Shown here in pieces: positions 1 to 5,981 of a stretch of DNA of 35,288 nt. A model generated the notes under the pieces. That model ran no database searches. It was not told the origin of the DNA and was given only the letters and a program-made list of their open reading frames with translations. This DNA is from Hyphomicrobiales bacterium (lineage in GTDB: Bacteria; Pseudomonadota; Alphaproteobacteria; Rhizobiales; Methyloligellaceae), in the NCBI GenBank assembly GCA_021775525.1, contig JAJFHQ010000043.1:1-35288 (forward strand), read 5' to 3'. Position 1 is the stretch's first letter. Each line of letters starts with the position of its first letter. Both the position numbers and the translations under genes were made by a program.

Positions 1-351
1 GTCCTGTTTGAGGTCGTGCTCAATGGCTGCGCCATATTCAACCACGCCAACTTTGCACTTCCCTTATGGCTTGACCGGATCGTGCGGCTGCTCATCGTCA
101 CACCGGACATGCACCGGGTGCATCATTCGATTTACCAGTCGGAGCATGACTCGAATTACGGCTTCAATCTGTCAATCTGGGACAAGCTGTTTTCAACCTA
201 CACGGCCCAGCCCCGCGACGGACATCTGTCCATGACCATTGGCCAGAAAAACCATCTGAATGAAGATCCGAAGAAGCTGACCTGGAGCCTGATGCTGCCG
301 TTCCGGGAGAGGAAGCAGAACCCGGATCAGAAGAAACTCAAGGGGAAATAG
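1..351 (+). CDS. Fatty acid hydroxylase / sterol desaturase family protein, C-terminal part (5' end outside window)
   Basis: This is the last 116 codons of a gene that enters from the left edge, in the frame starting at base 1. It shows late signatures of the membrane di-iron fatty acid hydroxylase superfamily: the histidine box MHRVHHS (about residues 37-43 of the visible part), followed by SNYGFNLSIWDKLFSTY. Family members are multi-pass membrane enzymes that hydroxylate or desaturate lipids; the substrate cannot be read from this fragment. The last visible residues are Lys/Gln-rich and probably cytoplasmic. The stop TAG (349-351) lies inside the 3' end of the convergent solute-binding protein gene, so the two coding regions overlap by 25 bp tail to tail. 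Confidence 0.85.
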   Translation, partial: VLFEVVLNGCAIFNHANFALPLWLDRIVRLLIVTPDMHRVHHSIYQSEHDSNYGFNLSIWDKLFSTYTAQPRDGHLSMTIGQKNHLNEDPKKLTWSLMLPFRERKQNPDQKKLKGK

Positions 352-1181
352 CGCAGGTGAAGCTCTTCGAAGCGTCCCTCGGAGCGCGCCAGGTGCAATC
401 CGTAATTCAACGCATCGCGCAGCTTGCGGTTTCCCTTGCGCACGGCAATGCCAACTCCCTCTCCAAAATACTTGCTCTCGGTGAAGGGGCCGCCGCGGAA
501 CTCGCAGCAGCCTTCAGACGATGTACCGTTCAGCCAGAACATTAAAGAGACGCCATCGCCAAACAGGAAATCGATCTTGCCCTCTCGCAATGACGATTTG
601 GCCTCATCCGCGGAACCGTAGGCGACCACGGCAGAGTTGGTGAAAAAATCACCCAGATAAGCTTCATGGGCCGTGCCGCCAATCACACCTATTTTCTTAT
701 TCGAAAGATTTTCGGGAGTGATTGCCTTGACCGGGTTCGACTTGAGCGCGGCAAACCGGGCCGGCGTGTGGTAATAACTGTCGGTGAAATCCGCCTGCCT
801 AAGGGTTTGCTCACTGACGCGAATGGAGGCGATCACCGCGTCGGCCTCTCCCTCCTTGAGAGACGGAAGCAACCTGTTCCAGGACACCGTTTGTATTGAG
901 CATTCAACCGATAGTTCGTCGCAGATTGCGCGCATCAGATCGACATTGAATCCGGTCAACTCCCCCTCTTCATCGAGATAGTTGAATGGCGGGTAATCAT
1001 TGTCCGTCACGAAACGGATCGAATCGAGATCCAGGAGGTCGGGTTTGGGAATCCGCAGCTGTGTTTCCGGAACTTCTACGCTTTCCTCCGTCACCGGCTC
1101 CTGTGCGCCCCCGATTTGCGGAATCAGAAGGACGAGAACGAGCGTGGCGAAAAGCGCGAAGAGTTGGAAACGGCGTTTCAT
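327..1181 (-). CDS. Periplasmic solute-binding protein, amino-acid ABC transporter family 3 (SBP_bac_3)
   Basis: This encodes 284 residues. The start at 1181 was chosen because it gives a clean signal peptide (MKRRFQLFALFATLVLVLL, cleavage probably after GGAQ near residue 27); an open frame extends further upstream but adds only Arg-rich sequence. The mature part begins with the family-3 pattern IRFVTDNDYPPFNYLDEEG and continues with GFNVDLMRAICDEL, WNRLLPSLKEGEADAVIASI and the second-lobe motif KKIGVIGGTAHEAYL. These are typical of polar amino-acid binding proteins of ABC importers. No permease or ATPase gene is visible nearby, so it may be an orphan binding protein or a periplasmic sensor-like protein. 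A GCC-x-F cysteine pair lies in the C-terminal third. Ligand unknown. Confidence 0.85.
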   Translation of the reverse strand: MKRRFQLFALFATLVLVLLIPQIGGAQEPVTEESVEVPETQLRIPKPDLLDLDSIRFVTDNDYPPFNYLDEEGELTGFNVDLMRAICDELSVECSIQTVSWNRLLPSLKEGEADAVIASIRVSEQTLRQADFTDSYYHTPARFAALKSNPVKAITPENLSNKKIGVIGGTAHEAYLGDFFTNSAVVAYGSADEAKSSLREGKIDFLFGDGVSLMFWLNGTSSEGCCEFRGGPFTESKYFGEGVGIAVRKGNRKLRDALNYGLHLARSEGRFEELHLRYFPLSFF

Positions 1182-1423
1182 AGCGGCGCATAATACCGGG
1201 CGCACGCGTCGCCGCAAGTGGCGAGATAAACAGGTGTGAACCCGCAATTGCAGGATGACCGCCAAGTATAGCCAATTTTATGTATAGATATTTTTCCATT
1301 TACAGGTTGTAAATTATCTATCTTTGGTTGTTATTCAAATAATATTGAAATTATTATTTAATAAACATATTGCAATCGAAGCATATTTATTTTGATATTT
1401 CTTCCTCTCGCATGTGAATTGAG
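1182..1423. other. AT-rich intergenic tract bordering the transposon insertion site
   Basis: No gene is seen here. Bases about 1265-1400 are strikingly AT-rich compared with the rest of the window and include a small inverted repeat, AAATAATA (1337-1344) / TATTATTT (1352-1359). The tract ends at the transposon's left target-site copy GAATTGAG (1416-1423). Before the insertion it would have joined 5104-5163 and formed a region of roughly 300 bp between the divergent solute-binding protein and glycosyltransferase genes. It therefore probably holds the solute-binding protein promoter. Confidence 0.6.
1416..1423. repeat. Target-site duplication, left copy (GAATTGAG)
   Basis: The eight bases GAATTGAG directly abut the left terminal inverted repeat and recur exactly at 5096-5103 directly after the right one. 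A perfect flanking direct repeat of 8 bp is the expected footprint of an IS1-type insertion and shows that the whole 1424-5095 segment moved as one unit. Confidence 0.95.
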
Positions 1424-1444
1424 GGTGGTGTCTCAGTTTGAAAT
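1424..1444 (+). repeat. Left terminal inverted repeat of the transposon
   Basis: Twenty-one bases that match the reverse complement of 5075-5095 at all positions but one: G at 1427 here, A in the other copy read in the same orientation. The repeat starts GGTG, like IS1 ends. It is followed by a 72-bp leader before the first cargo start codon. Confidence 0.95.
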
Positions 1445-1516
1445 CTTTCCATCTTGACCCCTGTAGAATCTGACACGCAATTCCTATATGCTTTCCGCTA
1501 AGCATAGGAGGCTTGC

Positions 1517-1807
1517 ATGAAGATCGAACGAGACGGCGGCAATCAGCCATACATTGAATGGGAGCAGGCTCCAGGTTCCTACAAGCGCGCATGGATTCAA
1601 TTCAAAGACACGCCCGAAAAAGATTGGGCTGGTACGGGGCGCTATTTGAATGTTGTCCGCTGTAACGAGCCGGGGAAAATAGGCGGAAATCCAACTGATT
1701 TCCCCATTTTCAATGACCTGCCGGATGAGCAAGTCCTAGTTGCATTTGTTCATGCGGCATGCGCAATCACCGGCTGCGAAATGCCAAAGGACGGCAACGA
1801 TGCCTAA
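1517..1807 (+). CDS. Hypothetical passenger protein, 96 residues
   Basis: I do not recognise this family. The gene begins at ATG 1517 behind an excellent ribosome binding site (TAGGAGG, 1505-1511). The product is an acidic, soluble-looking protein with aromatic-rich stretches (YIEWEQAPGSYKRAWIQF, residues 12-29). Its C-terminal half contains FNDLPDEQVLVAFVHAACAITGCEMP with two cysteines. It has no signal peptide and no membrane segment. It is the first gene inside the left end of the transposon. Its last 8 bases overlap the start of the next gene (ATG 1800, TAA 1805-1807), which suggests translational coupling of the two products. Confidence 0.65.
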   Translation: MKIERDGGNQPYIEWEQAPGSYKRAWIQFKDTPEKDWAGTGRYLNVVRCNEPGKIGGNPTDFPIFNDLPDEQVLVAFVHAACAITGCEMPKDGNDA

Positions 1808-2033
1808 AGGCCCCAAAGGCGAAAAACGTCCCGGCGATGTAATAGGCACAGCAATTGCTGTTGCCAAGATTGCCACTGGCGAAGAAGCCGAGCATTTAGA
1901 CGACGATGGCAAAGACCCAGCGGCAAAGTCACTTGGCAAGAGAGGTGGCGTTGCACGAGCAGCAAAACTGACGCCAGCCCAGCGGTCAGAAATTGCTAAG
2001 AAGGCAGCTAAGGCCCGATGGGACAAAACTTAG
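1800..2033 (+). CDS. Small basic passenger protein, 77 residues, with a KGG-type repeat motif
   Basis: The start at ATG 1800 overlaps the previous stop; upstream in-frame codons lie inside the preceding gene and are not needed. The N-terminus is KGPKGEKRPGDVIGTAIAVA (residues 3-22). The C-terminus is GKRGGVARAAKLTPAQRSEI followed by AKKAAKAR (residues 46-73). The C-terminal module closely resembles residues 7-33 of the P63C protein encoded on the other strand. Such short Gly-Gly/ARA/IA..AA.AR modules occur in small bacterial and phage proteins that are often suspected of nucleic-acid binding; that role is inference here. Its TAG stop overlaps the TAA stop of the convergent P63C gene by 2 bases (2031-2032). 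Confidence 0.7.
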   Translation: MPKGPKGEKRPGDVIGTAIAVAKIATGEEAEHLDDDGKDPAAKSLGKRGGVARAAKLTPAQRSEIAKKAAKARWDKT

Positions 2034-3061
2034 TTAGGCTTGGGCAATTTGTACGAATTTTGCGAAAGCGGTAGCTGCATTGTTTCCCCGAATTTTGGGT
2101 AGTATTCATCCAGCTTAATTTTAAAGCTCTTCCATTCTGTTGATTGGGACATAAGAATCTTAACGCCGCCAAGAAGCTCTTTGAGTCGCAGCTTTCCCTC
2201 ATCTTTGGTCAGGTATTGAGTTAGTTTTTGGGTTGGCCTGCCCTTCGAGTTCCGTTTTACCCTAGCATGCAACGCCTCTTTCACTCCGGGGGCGAGGCGG
2301 TCATAAATATCATTGGTATAGTGTCCGACAATGCCGGGTCTCTTGGTGTTTTCGGGGTCGAATGGCCATCCGTTTAGTCGGTAGATGTGTCGGTAAAAAT
2401 CGAGATCGAACATCTTCACGTATGGCAATCTTTCTTTTTCAACGTACTGCTTAATAATGGCGTCGATCGCACGACGCTTCCGCAAATCATCAAAGCCAGT
2501 TGCGCGATCAACCAGATTTTCAATCGCATGGTTTGTAATAGCTTTGAGGAAGAGACGACATGCCTCACCAATATGGGTCTGACTCGGAAGGAGTTTCCCG
2601 GCCATCATCGCGTCCTGGTAAACCCAGCACACATCTGGCAGCAGTTGTGCGCGATACCCGTAGCCAATACCTCCAGCACCAGCAGTGGGGTTTTTAGGCA
2701 AGAATTGCACTGGAGTTGTCGATCGCTCCAACTCACTGCTAACAAATGGTTTTAAGTTCTTTGGCCGAAGAAATGGTGGGGTTCCGTCGATCGAAGCACC
2801 TGTGCCACCAGACGCAAAGGGATGCCTTCCTATTGCCTTTAAGAACCCGTTCTGTGTCAGAATTCTTGTGTTGTTTTGATCATCCAACACAGCACACGGT
2901 ATCTTAAGATCACCGATCTCAAGAATTCCTTCTGCTATCGCCTTTGGTAAATCTTTCTTATGACGGGCCAGTGCAGCCCGTCTAGCGATTGCACTTCTTT
3001 CTTCTGGGCTAAGGCTTTTAGCTCTAGCCAAACCGCCTTTTGAATGGTGGTCACTGTTCAT
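2030..3061 (-). CDS. P63C-domain protein with N-terminal KGG motif (transposon passenger)
   Basis: This encodes 343 residues. The start at 3061 was chosen because AAGGA lies 7 bp upstream, and because longer in-frame extensions run through the divergent promoter palindromes. Residues 7-34 form a KGG/ARA/AA.AR motif. The rest matches the P63C family throughout: RILTQNGFLKAIGR (66-79), NLKPFVSSEL (102-111), GYRAQLLPDVCWVYQDA (135-151), LVDRATGFDDLRKRRA (183-198), FYRHIYRLNGW (222-232), KRPGIVGHYTNDIYDRLAPGV (240-260), and a C-terminal Leu/Trp segment. P63C proteins are widespread in prophages, plasmids and genomic islands and have no established biochemical activity; an N-terminal DNA-related role is often assumed. 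It is transcribed away from the transposase and shares a promoter region with it. Domain assignment is confident, function unknown. Confidence 0.9.
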   Translation of the reverse strand: MNSDHHSKGGLARAKSLSPEERSAIARRAALARHKKDLPKAIAEGILEIGDLKIPCAVLDDQNNTRILTQNGFLKAIGRHPFASGGTGASIDGTPPFLRPKNLKPFVSSELERSTTPVQFLPKNPTAGAGGIGYGYRAQLLPDVCWVYQDAMMAGKLLPSQTHIGEACRLFLKAITNHAIENLVDRATGFDDLRKRRAIDAIIKQYVEKERLPYVKMFDLDFYRHIYRLNGWPFDPENTKRPGIVGHYTNDIYDRLAPGVKEALHARVKRNSKGRPTQKLTQYLTKDEGKLRLKELLGGVKILMSQSTEWKSFKIKLDEYYPKFGETMQLPLSQNSYKLPKPN

Positions 3062-3184
3062 AGTCGAATCCTTGCTTGCTGATTTTCTTGTGCAAGCATA
3101 TGCTTGCTGTATTAATTCTGCAAGCAGGAATTTAATATGAACATAAACCTTGACGCTAAGCATAATAGTTCATATATAAGAGGT
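3062..3184. promoter_or_regulatory. Divergent promoter/operator between P63C and transposase genes
   Basis: On the plus strand, TTGACG (3150-3155), a 17-bp spacer and TATATA (3173-3178) form a strong sigma70 promoter that would start transcription at about 3185, the transposase ATG. On the minus strand, TTGCAG (3123-3118), 17 bp and TATGCT form a promoter for P63C. A perfect 16-bp palindrome, GCAAGCATATGCTTGC (3092-3107), covers that minus-strand -10. A second inverted repeat, ATATGAAC (3135-3142) / GTTCATAT (3168-3175), overlaps the transposase -10. Extra TTGCTTGC and GCAAGC half-sites occur at 3072-3079 and 3120-3125. The layout suggests repressors acting on both directions; which protein binds is unknown. 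Confidence 0.6.
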
Positions 3185-4063
3185 ATGAACAAATTACCCC
3201 TTCATAAGCGTGTTCAAATCCTTTCCATGCTGGTTGAAGGCTCCTCCATGCGGTCAATCTCCCGCGTGGTTGGCGTGTCTATCAACACCGTCTCGAAGCT
3301 ACTGGTGCAGGCCGGGCAGGCTTGTGCGGCCTACCATGATGAGCATGTGCGTAATCTCAAATGCGAGCGTGTTCAATGTGATGAAATCTGGTCGTTTGTC
3401 GGCTGTAAGCAGAAGAACCTCGATGACGCCAAAAAGGCTCAGACCTTCGCCGGTGACGTGTGGACGTGGACCAGCATCGACGCGGACTCAAAGCTGATCT
3501 GCAATTGGTTCGTCGGTGGTCGCAATGCCGAGTTCGCAAACATCTTCATGCAGGATTTGGCCGACCGTCTGGCACACCGTGTCCAAATGACCACGGACGG
3601 TCACAAGGCATATCTGAACGCGATTGAAGGCGCGTTTGGTGCCGACATCGACTACGCGCAACTGGTCAAGCTGTTTGGCTCCGCGCCTGAGAGTGCCAAG
3701 GGCCGCTACAGCCCTGCCACATGCACCGGGATCAAGAAGAAAGACCGGATTGGTAATCCAGACGAGAAGCATGTGAACACGTCCTATGTCGAGCGTATGA
3801 ACCTTTCAATCCGCATGGGCCTTCGCAGGTTCACCAGATTGACAAACGCGTTCAGCAAGAAATTTGAGAACCACTGCCACGCGCTGGCACTCTATTTTGT
3901 GTTCTACAATTTTTGTCGCCAGCACAAGAGCCTTGGCGGCATCTCACCGGCAATGGCCGCTGGTGTCAGCGATACCCTGCATGATATGGAATGGATTGTG
4001 GGTCTGATTGATGCTCGCGCTCCTAAGCCTGGACGGCGCGGTCCGTACAAGAAGCACGTATAA
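3185..4063 (+). CDS. IS1-family DDE transposase
   Basis: This encodes 292 residues from ATG 3185, the start typical of the family (MNKLPL.KR.QIL.MLVEGSSMRS). An in-frame ATG at 3137 has a better Shine-Dalgarno, but it would place the strong promoter inside the gene. Residues 20-44 form a helix-turn-helix (SMRSISRVVGVSINTVSKLL). The catalytic triad is visible: D66 in VQCDEIWSFVG, D138 in MTTDGHKAY and E203 in TSYVERMNLSIRMGLRR. The region 220-250 (NAFSKKFENHCHALALYFVF, then RQHKSLGG) is characteristic of single-frame IS1 transposases. The tail GRRGPYKK is basic and AT-hook-like. The frame is complete and all catalytic residues are present, so the enzyme is probably active on the 21-bp repeats at 1424 and 5095. 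Confidence 0.93.
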   Translation: MNKLPLHKRVQILSMLVEGSSMRSISRVVGVSINTVSKLLVQAGQACAAYHDEHVRNLKCERVQCDEIWSFVGCKQKNLDDAKKAQTFAGDVWTWTSIDADSKLICNWFVGGRNAEFANIFMQDLADRLAHRVQMTTDGHKAYLNAIEGAFGADIDYAQLVKLFGSAPESAKGRYSPATCTGIKKKDRIGNPDEKHVNTSYVERMNLSIRMGLRRFTRLTNAFSKKFENHCHALALYFVFYNFCRQHKSLGGISPAMAAGVSDTLHDMEWIVGLIDARAPKPGRRGPYKKHV

Positions 4064-4148
4064 GCGCTTTGAAACTTAGCCCCTCGCTTATTCGTTCATT
4101 AATAGTTATATGACTTCATTAGAACGCGAAGCGCGCAAGGAGGCAGAC

Positions 4149-4580
4149 ATGGCCAGCGTGTTTGATGTTGCAGACTATATTCTTCGCCGCCTCAAACGGC
4201 CACTCACCACGATGAAGCTTCAAAAGCTTGTCTATTACAGTCAAGCTTGGTCGCTTGTGTGGGATGAAGCCCCTATTTTTCCTGAAAGAATTGAGGCTTG
4301 GGCAAACGGTCCTGTTGTGCCTACGCTATTCAACGCACACAGGGGTGAGTTCATGATAAACCGTGAGGATCGAGGCGACGGCGCGAACCTCACGAAGGAT
4401 GAACGTGAAACTGTAGATGCTATTCTTGATACCTATGGTGACAAGAGCGCAGCATGGCTTAGCGATTTATCGCATAGGGAAGCACCGTGGAAAGCTGCTC
4501 GGGTCGGAATGGGCGATGGTGAGCGCGGTAATGTTGAAATAACCCTCGGAGTGATGGCAGATTACTACGGCAATCTGTAG
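4149..4580 (+). CDS. Panacea-domain (DUF4065, SocA-like) antitoxin
   Basis: This encodes 143 residues. The start at ATG 4149 is set by AAGGAGG at 4137-4143; the frame is open to 4110 but has no ribosome site there. The whole protein is one Panacea domain: VFDVADYILRRLKRPLTTMK, LQKLVYYSQAWSLVWDE, IEAWANGPVVPTLFNAHRGE, LTKDERETVDAILDTYGDKS and AAWLSDLSHREAPWKAAR. Family members include SocA of Caulobacter and the PanA antitoxins, which neutralise many unrelated toxins encoded next door. Here the gene is followed after 24 bp by a small basic protein gene, the usual antitoxin-toxin arrangement. It lies inside the transposon downstream of the transposase, which suggests a role in retaining the element. 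Confidence 0.9.
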   Translation: MASVFDVADYILRRLKRPLTTMKLQKLVYYSQAWSLVWDEAPIFPERIEAWANGPVVPTLFNAHRGEFMINREDRGDGANLTKDERETVDAILDTYGDKSAAWLSDLSHREAPWKAARVGMGDGERGNVEITLGVMADYYGNL

Positions 4581-4604
4581 TTGTTCGCGATGGGAGGATG
4601 ATTT

Positions 4605-5066
4605 GTGGCGAAGAAAAAGCGCCCGAAAGTACAAGCAGACCCTCAGCCTTCCAAGAGTCCTAAATGGAGCGATCCGCCGATAAGTGGGCTGCCACTGGCG
4701 TGGCGATTTAGCATATGTGACCGCGATGGGCCGTTCAGTTGGGCAGTGATCGAGGCAAGCAACGAATTCCGCCGAATCGTTGCGCGGCTTGCCGAATTCG
4801 AAACAAAGACTTGGGAGCAAATACGTGCAGCAGGGTGCCACTGCATCGAATGTTACCAGCTTGAGAAGTCGGCTCGTGATCGCCTAGGCGACATAGGCCA
4901 GGACGATATTGACGAACTAATGTCATTCCGAATTGCAGGCGCGGAACGAGTCTGGTGCGTCCAAGATCAAAATATAATGCGCGTTCTTTGGTGGGACCCT
5001 CAGCACCAAGTCTATCCTACTGAGAAGGATAAGGCTGACCGGAAGAAGCGTAAAAGACGCAGATAG
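4605..5066 (+). CDS. Probable toxin partner of the Panacea antitoxin, 153 residues
   Basis: The start is GTG 4605 behind TGGGAGGATGA. Both termini are very basic (KKKRPK at 3-8 and RKKRKRRR at the end). The core reads LAWRFSICDRDGPFSWAVIE, ARLAEFETKTWEQIR, H-rich/Cys pair GCHCIECYQLEKSARDRL, then DIDELMSFRIAGAERVWCV and MRVLWWDPQHQVYP. The last segment resembles a small-protein family that I know only as hypothetical; the compact alpha/beta layout ending in a strand plus Asp/His would suit a small nuclease or RelE-like toxin, but this is inference. Position immediately after the Panacea gene is the main argument for a toxin role. The stop codon is 8 bp from the right terminal repeat. Confidence 0.65.
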   Translation: MAKKKRPKVQADPQPSKSPKWSDPPISGLPLAWRFSICDRDGPFSWAVIEASNEFRRIVARLAEFETKTWEQIRAAGCHCIECYQLEKSARDRLGDIGQDDIDELMSFRIAGAERVWCVQDQNIMRVLWWDPQHQVYPTEKDKADRKKRKRRR

Positions 5067-5074
5067 CACTCTAA

Positions 5075-5095
5075 ATTTCAAACTGAGACACTACC
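5075..5095 (-). repeat. Right terminal inverted repeat of the transposon
   Basis: Reverse complement of the left repeat with one mismatch in 21. It begins 8 bp after the stop codon of the putative toxin gene and abuts the right copy of the target duplication. Confidence 0.95.
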
Positions 5096-5103
5096 GAATT
5101 GAG
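5096..5103. repeat. Target-site duplication, right copy (GAATTGAG)
   Basis: Exact match to 1416-1423, directly abutting the right terminal repeat. The identity of both copies argues for a fairly recent insertion. Confidence 0.95.
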
Positions 5104-5163
5104 ACGTGGGATGAAGTTCACACATGGGGGAACAAGTGCGGTTTTTAGCGGGTATCAGTTTTA

Positions 5164-5943
5164 GTGCAAAAAGCGGGGAGGAGGATCAAGTCTGTCTTGC
5201 CGGGCAGGCGGAACAGTCAGCATGCGTCAGCACATAATGGTGTGCGCACTGACACTCCCGTCCCGTCCGGCGAATATGACTTTATGAGTGGAACGCTTGT
5301 GGACGCGGCGACTCTAAATCGCGCCATGGGCCTCGCGCGCCAGTGGGATGTCGCACCTCATGACGTGCTGATAGCCAATGGCTGGGTGCGCCAGAACGAT
5401 TATTACCGTGCCCTGGCGCAAGACTGCGGGGCGGAATTTGTTGAAGTGCCCACAGCCGGAACTCTCACCCCCTTTTCCCACGTCGCCACGCCGCGCGAAG
5501 CGCTTCGGTCACAAATCCTGCGCAGGGTCAGAAATGGACAGGTGGACGTCGCCTACGCCCCCGTCGCAGCTCGGCCCGGAGAGTTGAAACGACACCTTGC
5601 TGTCGACGTAAACCGCATAGCCATCACCACACCGCTCGACCTGCGCTCTGCAATACAACGCTCTTTTGCTGATCGGCTGATGGCGAATGCAATAAACAGC
5701 CTGACCAACCGCTTCCCGGGTGAAAGCGCGGGCCAGGGACTCGTCGCAAGTCAGCGTTACATCCTGGCAGCCATCTTTGCTGCAATTTGCATTTCGGTTT
5801 TCCTGGCCCCTGTTTTCACGCTGCATGTGCTGGCCGGCATTGCCACACTGTTCTTCGCCCTGGTGGTGGCACTCAGGCTGGTGGCCTGCATAAACGCGGC
5901 ATTAGGCGCTTACCCCAACTGTCCTTGTTGTGTTTGGTATTAG
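5164..5943 (+). pseudogene. Glycosyltransferase family 2 gene, N-terminal fragment
   Basis: The open frame is 259 residues from GTG 5164; TTG 5197, behind GGGGAGGAGGA (5175-5185), is another possible start. Residues about 44-95 resemble the GspE/MshE-type N-terminal domain often fused in front of membrane GT2 enzymes (LNRAMGLARQWDVAPHDVLI, then NGWVRQNDYYRALAQDCGAEF). Residues about 196-245 form two membrane spans. The family-like sequence stops near LRLVACINAAL. The final residues (GAYPNCPCCVWY) come from an inverted-repeat scar and end in a premature stop. The UDP-sugar binding and DxD part of the catalytic domain that should follow is absent. Together with the fragment at 5930-6697 this is one broken gene, with an estimated 150-190 codons lost. 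Confidence 0.8.
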
Positions 5944-5981
5944 GCCAAGGATTCAGTTGGTGCGTTTGCTACCTAATGCCG
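5897..5981. repeat. 85-bp imperfect inverted repeat (mobile-element or MITE-like scar) at the glycosyltransferase deletion junction
   Basis: The outer arms CGGCATTAGG (5897-5906) and CCTAATGCCG (5972-5981) are perfect inverted copies. Further in, CCAACTG (5914-5920) pairs with CAGTTGG (5954-5960), and a TCCTTG copy follows in each arm (read outward to inward), giving imperfect arms of about 34 bp. Homology to GT2 enzymes resumes exactly at 5981 (EFAIEYAALF). No flanking duplication is visible. This is best explained as the joined ends of an insertion sequence, or a MITE, left after a deletion that removed part of the host gene. It was not matched to a named element. Confidence 0.55.

Larger units (their letters stand above)
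1424..5095 (+). mobile_element. Complete IS1-family transposon with passenger genes (3672 bp)
   Basis: The boundaries are defined by 21-bp terminal inverted repeats (1424-1444 and 5075-5095, 20 of 21 identical; both ends begin GGT and share GTGTCTCAGTTTGAAAT) and a perfect 8-bp target duplication outside them. The only transposase inside is a DDE enzyme of IS1 type (3185-4063). The ends start GGTG, as those of IS1 do. Passenger genes are a 96-residue and a 77-residue protein (overlapping, plus strand), a P63C-domain protein (minus strand), a Panacea antitoxin and a probable toxin. Coding is dense: the last stop codon lies 8 bp from the right repeat. IS1 elements are usually about 0.7-1.5 kb, so this is an enlarged, cargo-carrying form. 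Boundaries are read directly; family assignment rests on the transposase. Confidence 0.95.

Noticed and set aside
1454-1490. TTGACC and TATATG as a promoter for the first cargo gene
   Set aside because: The spacing of 25 bp is too long for sigma70; no better pair was found, so no promoter is claimed.
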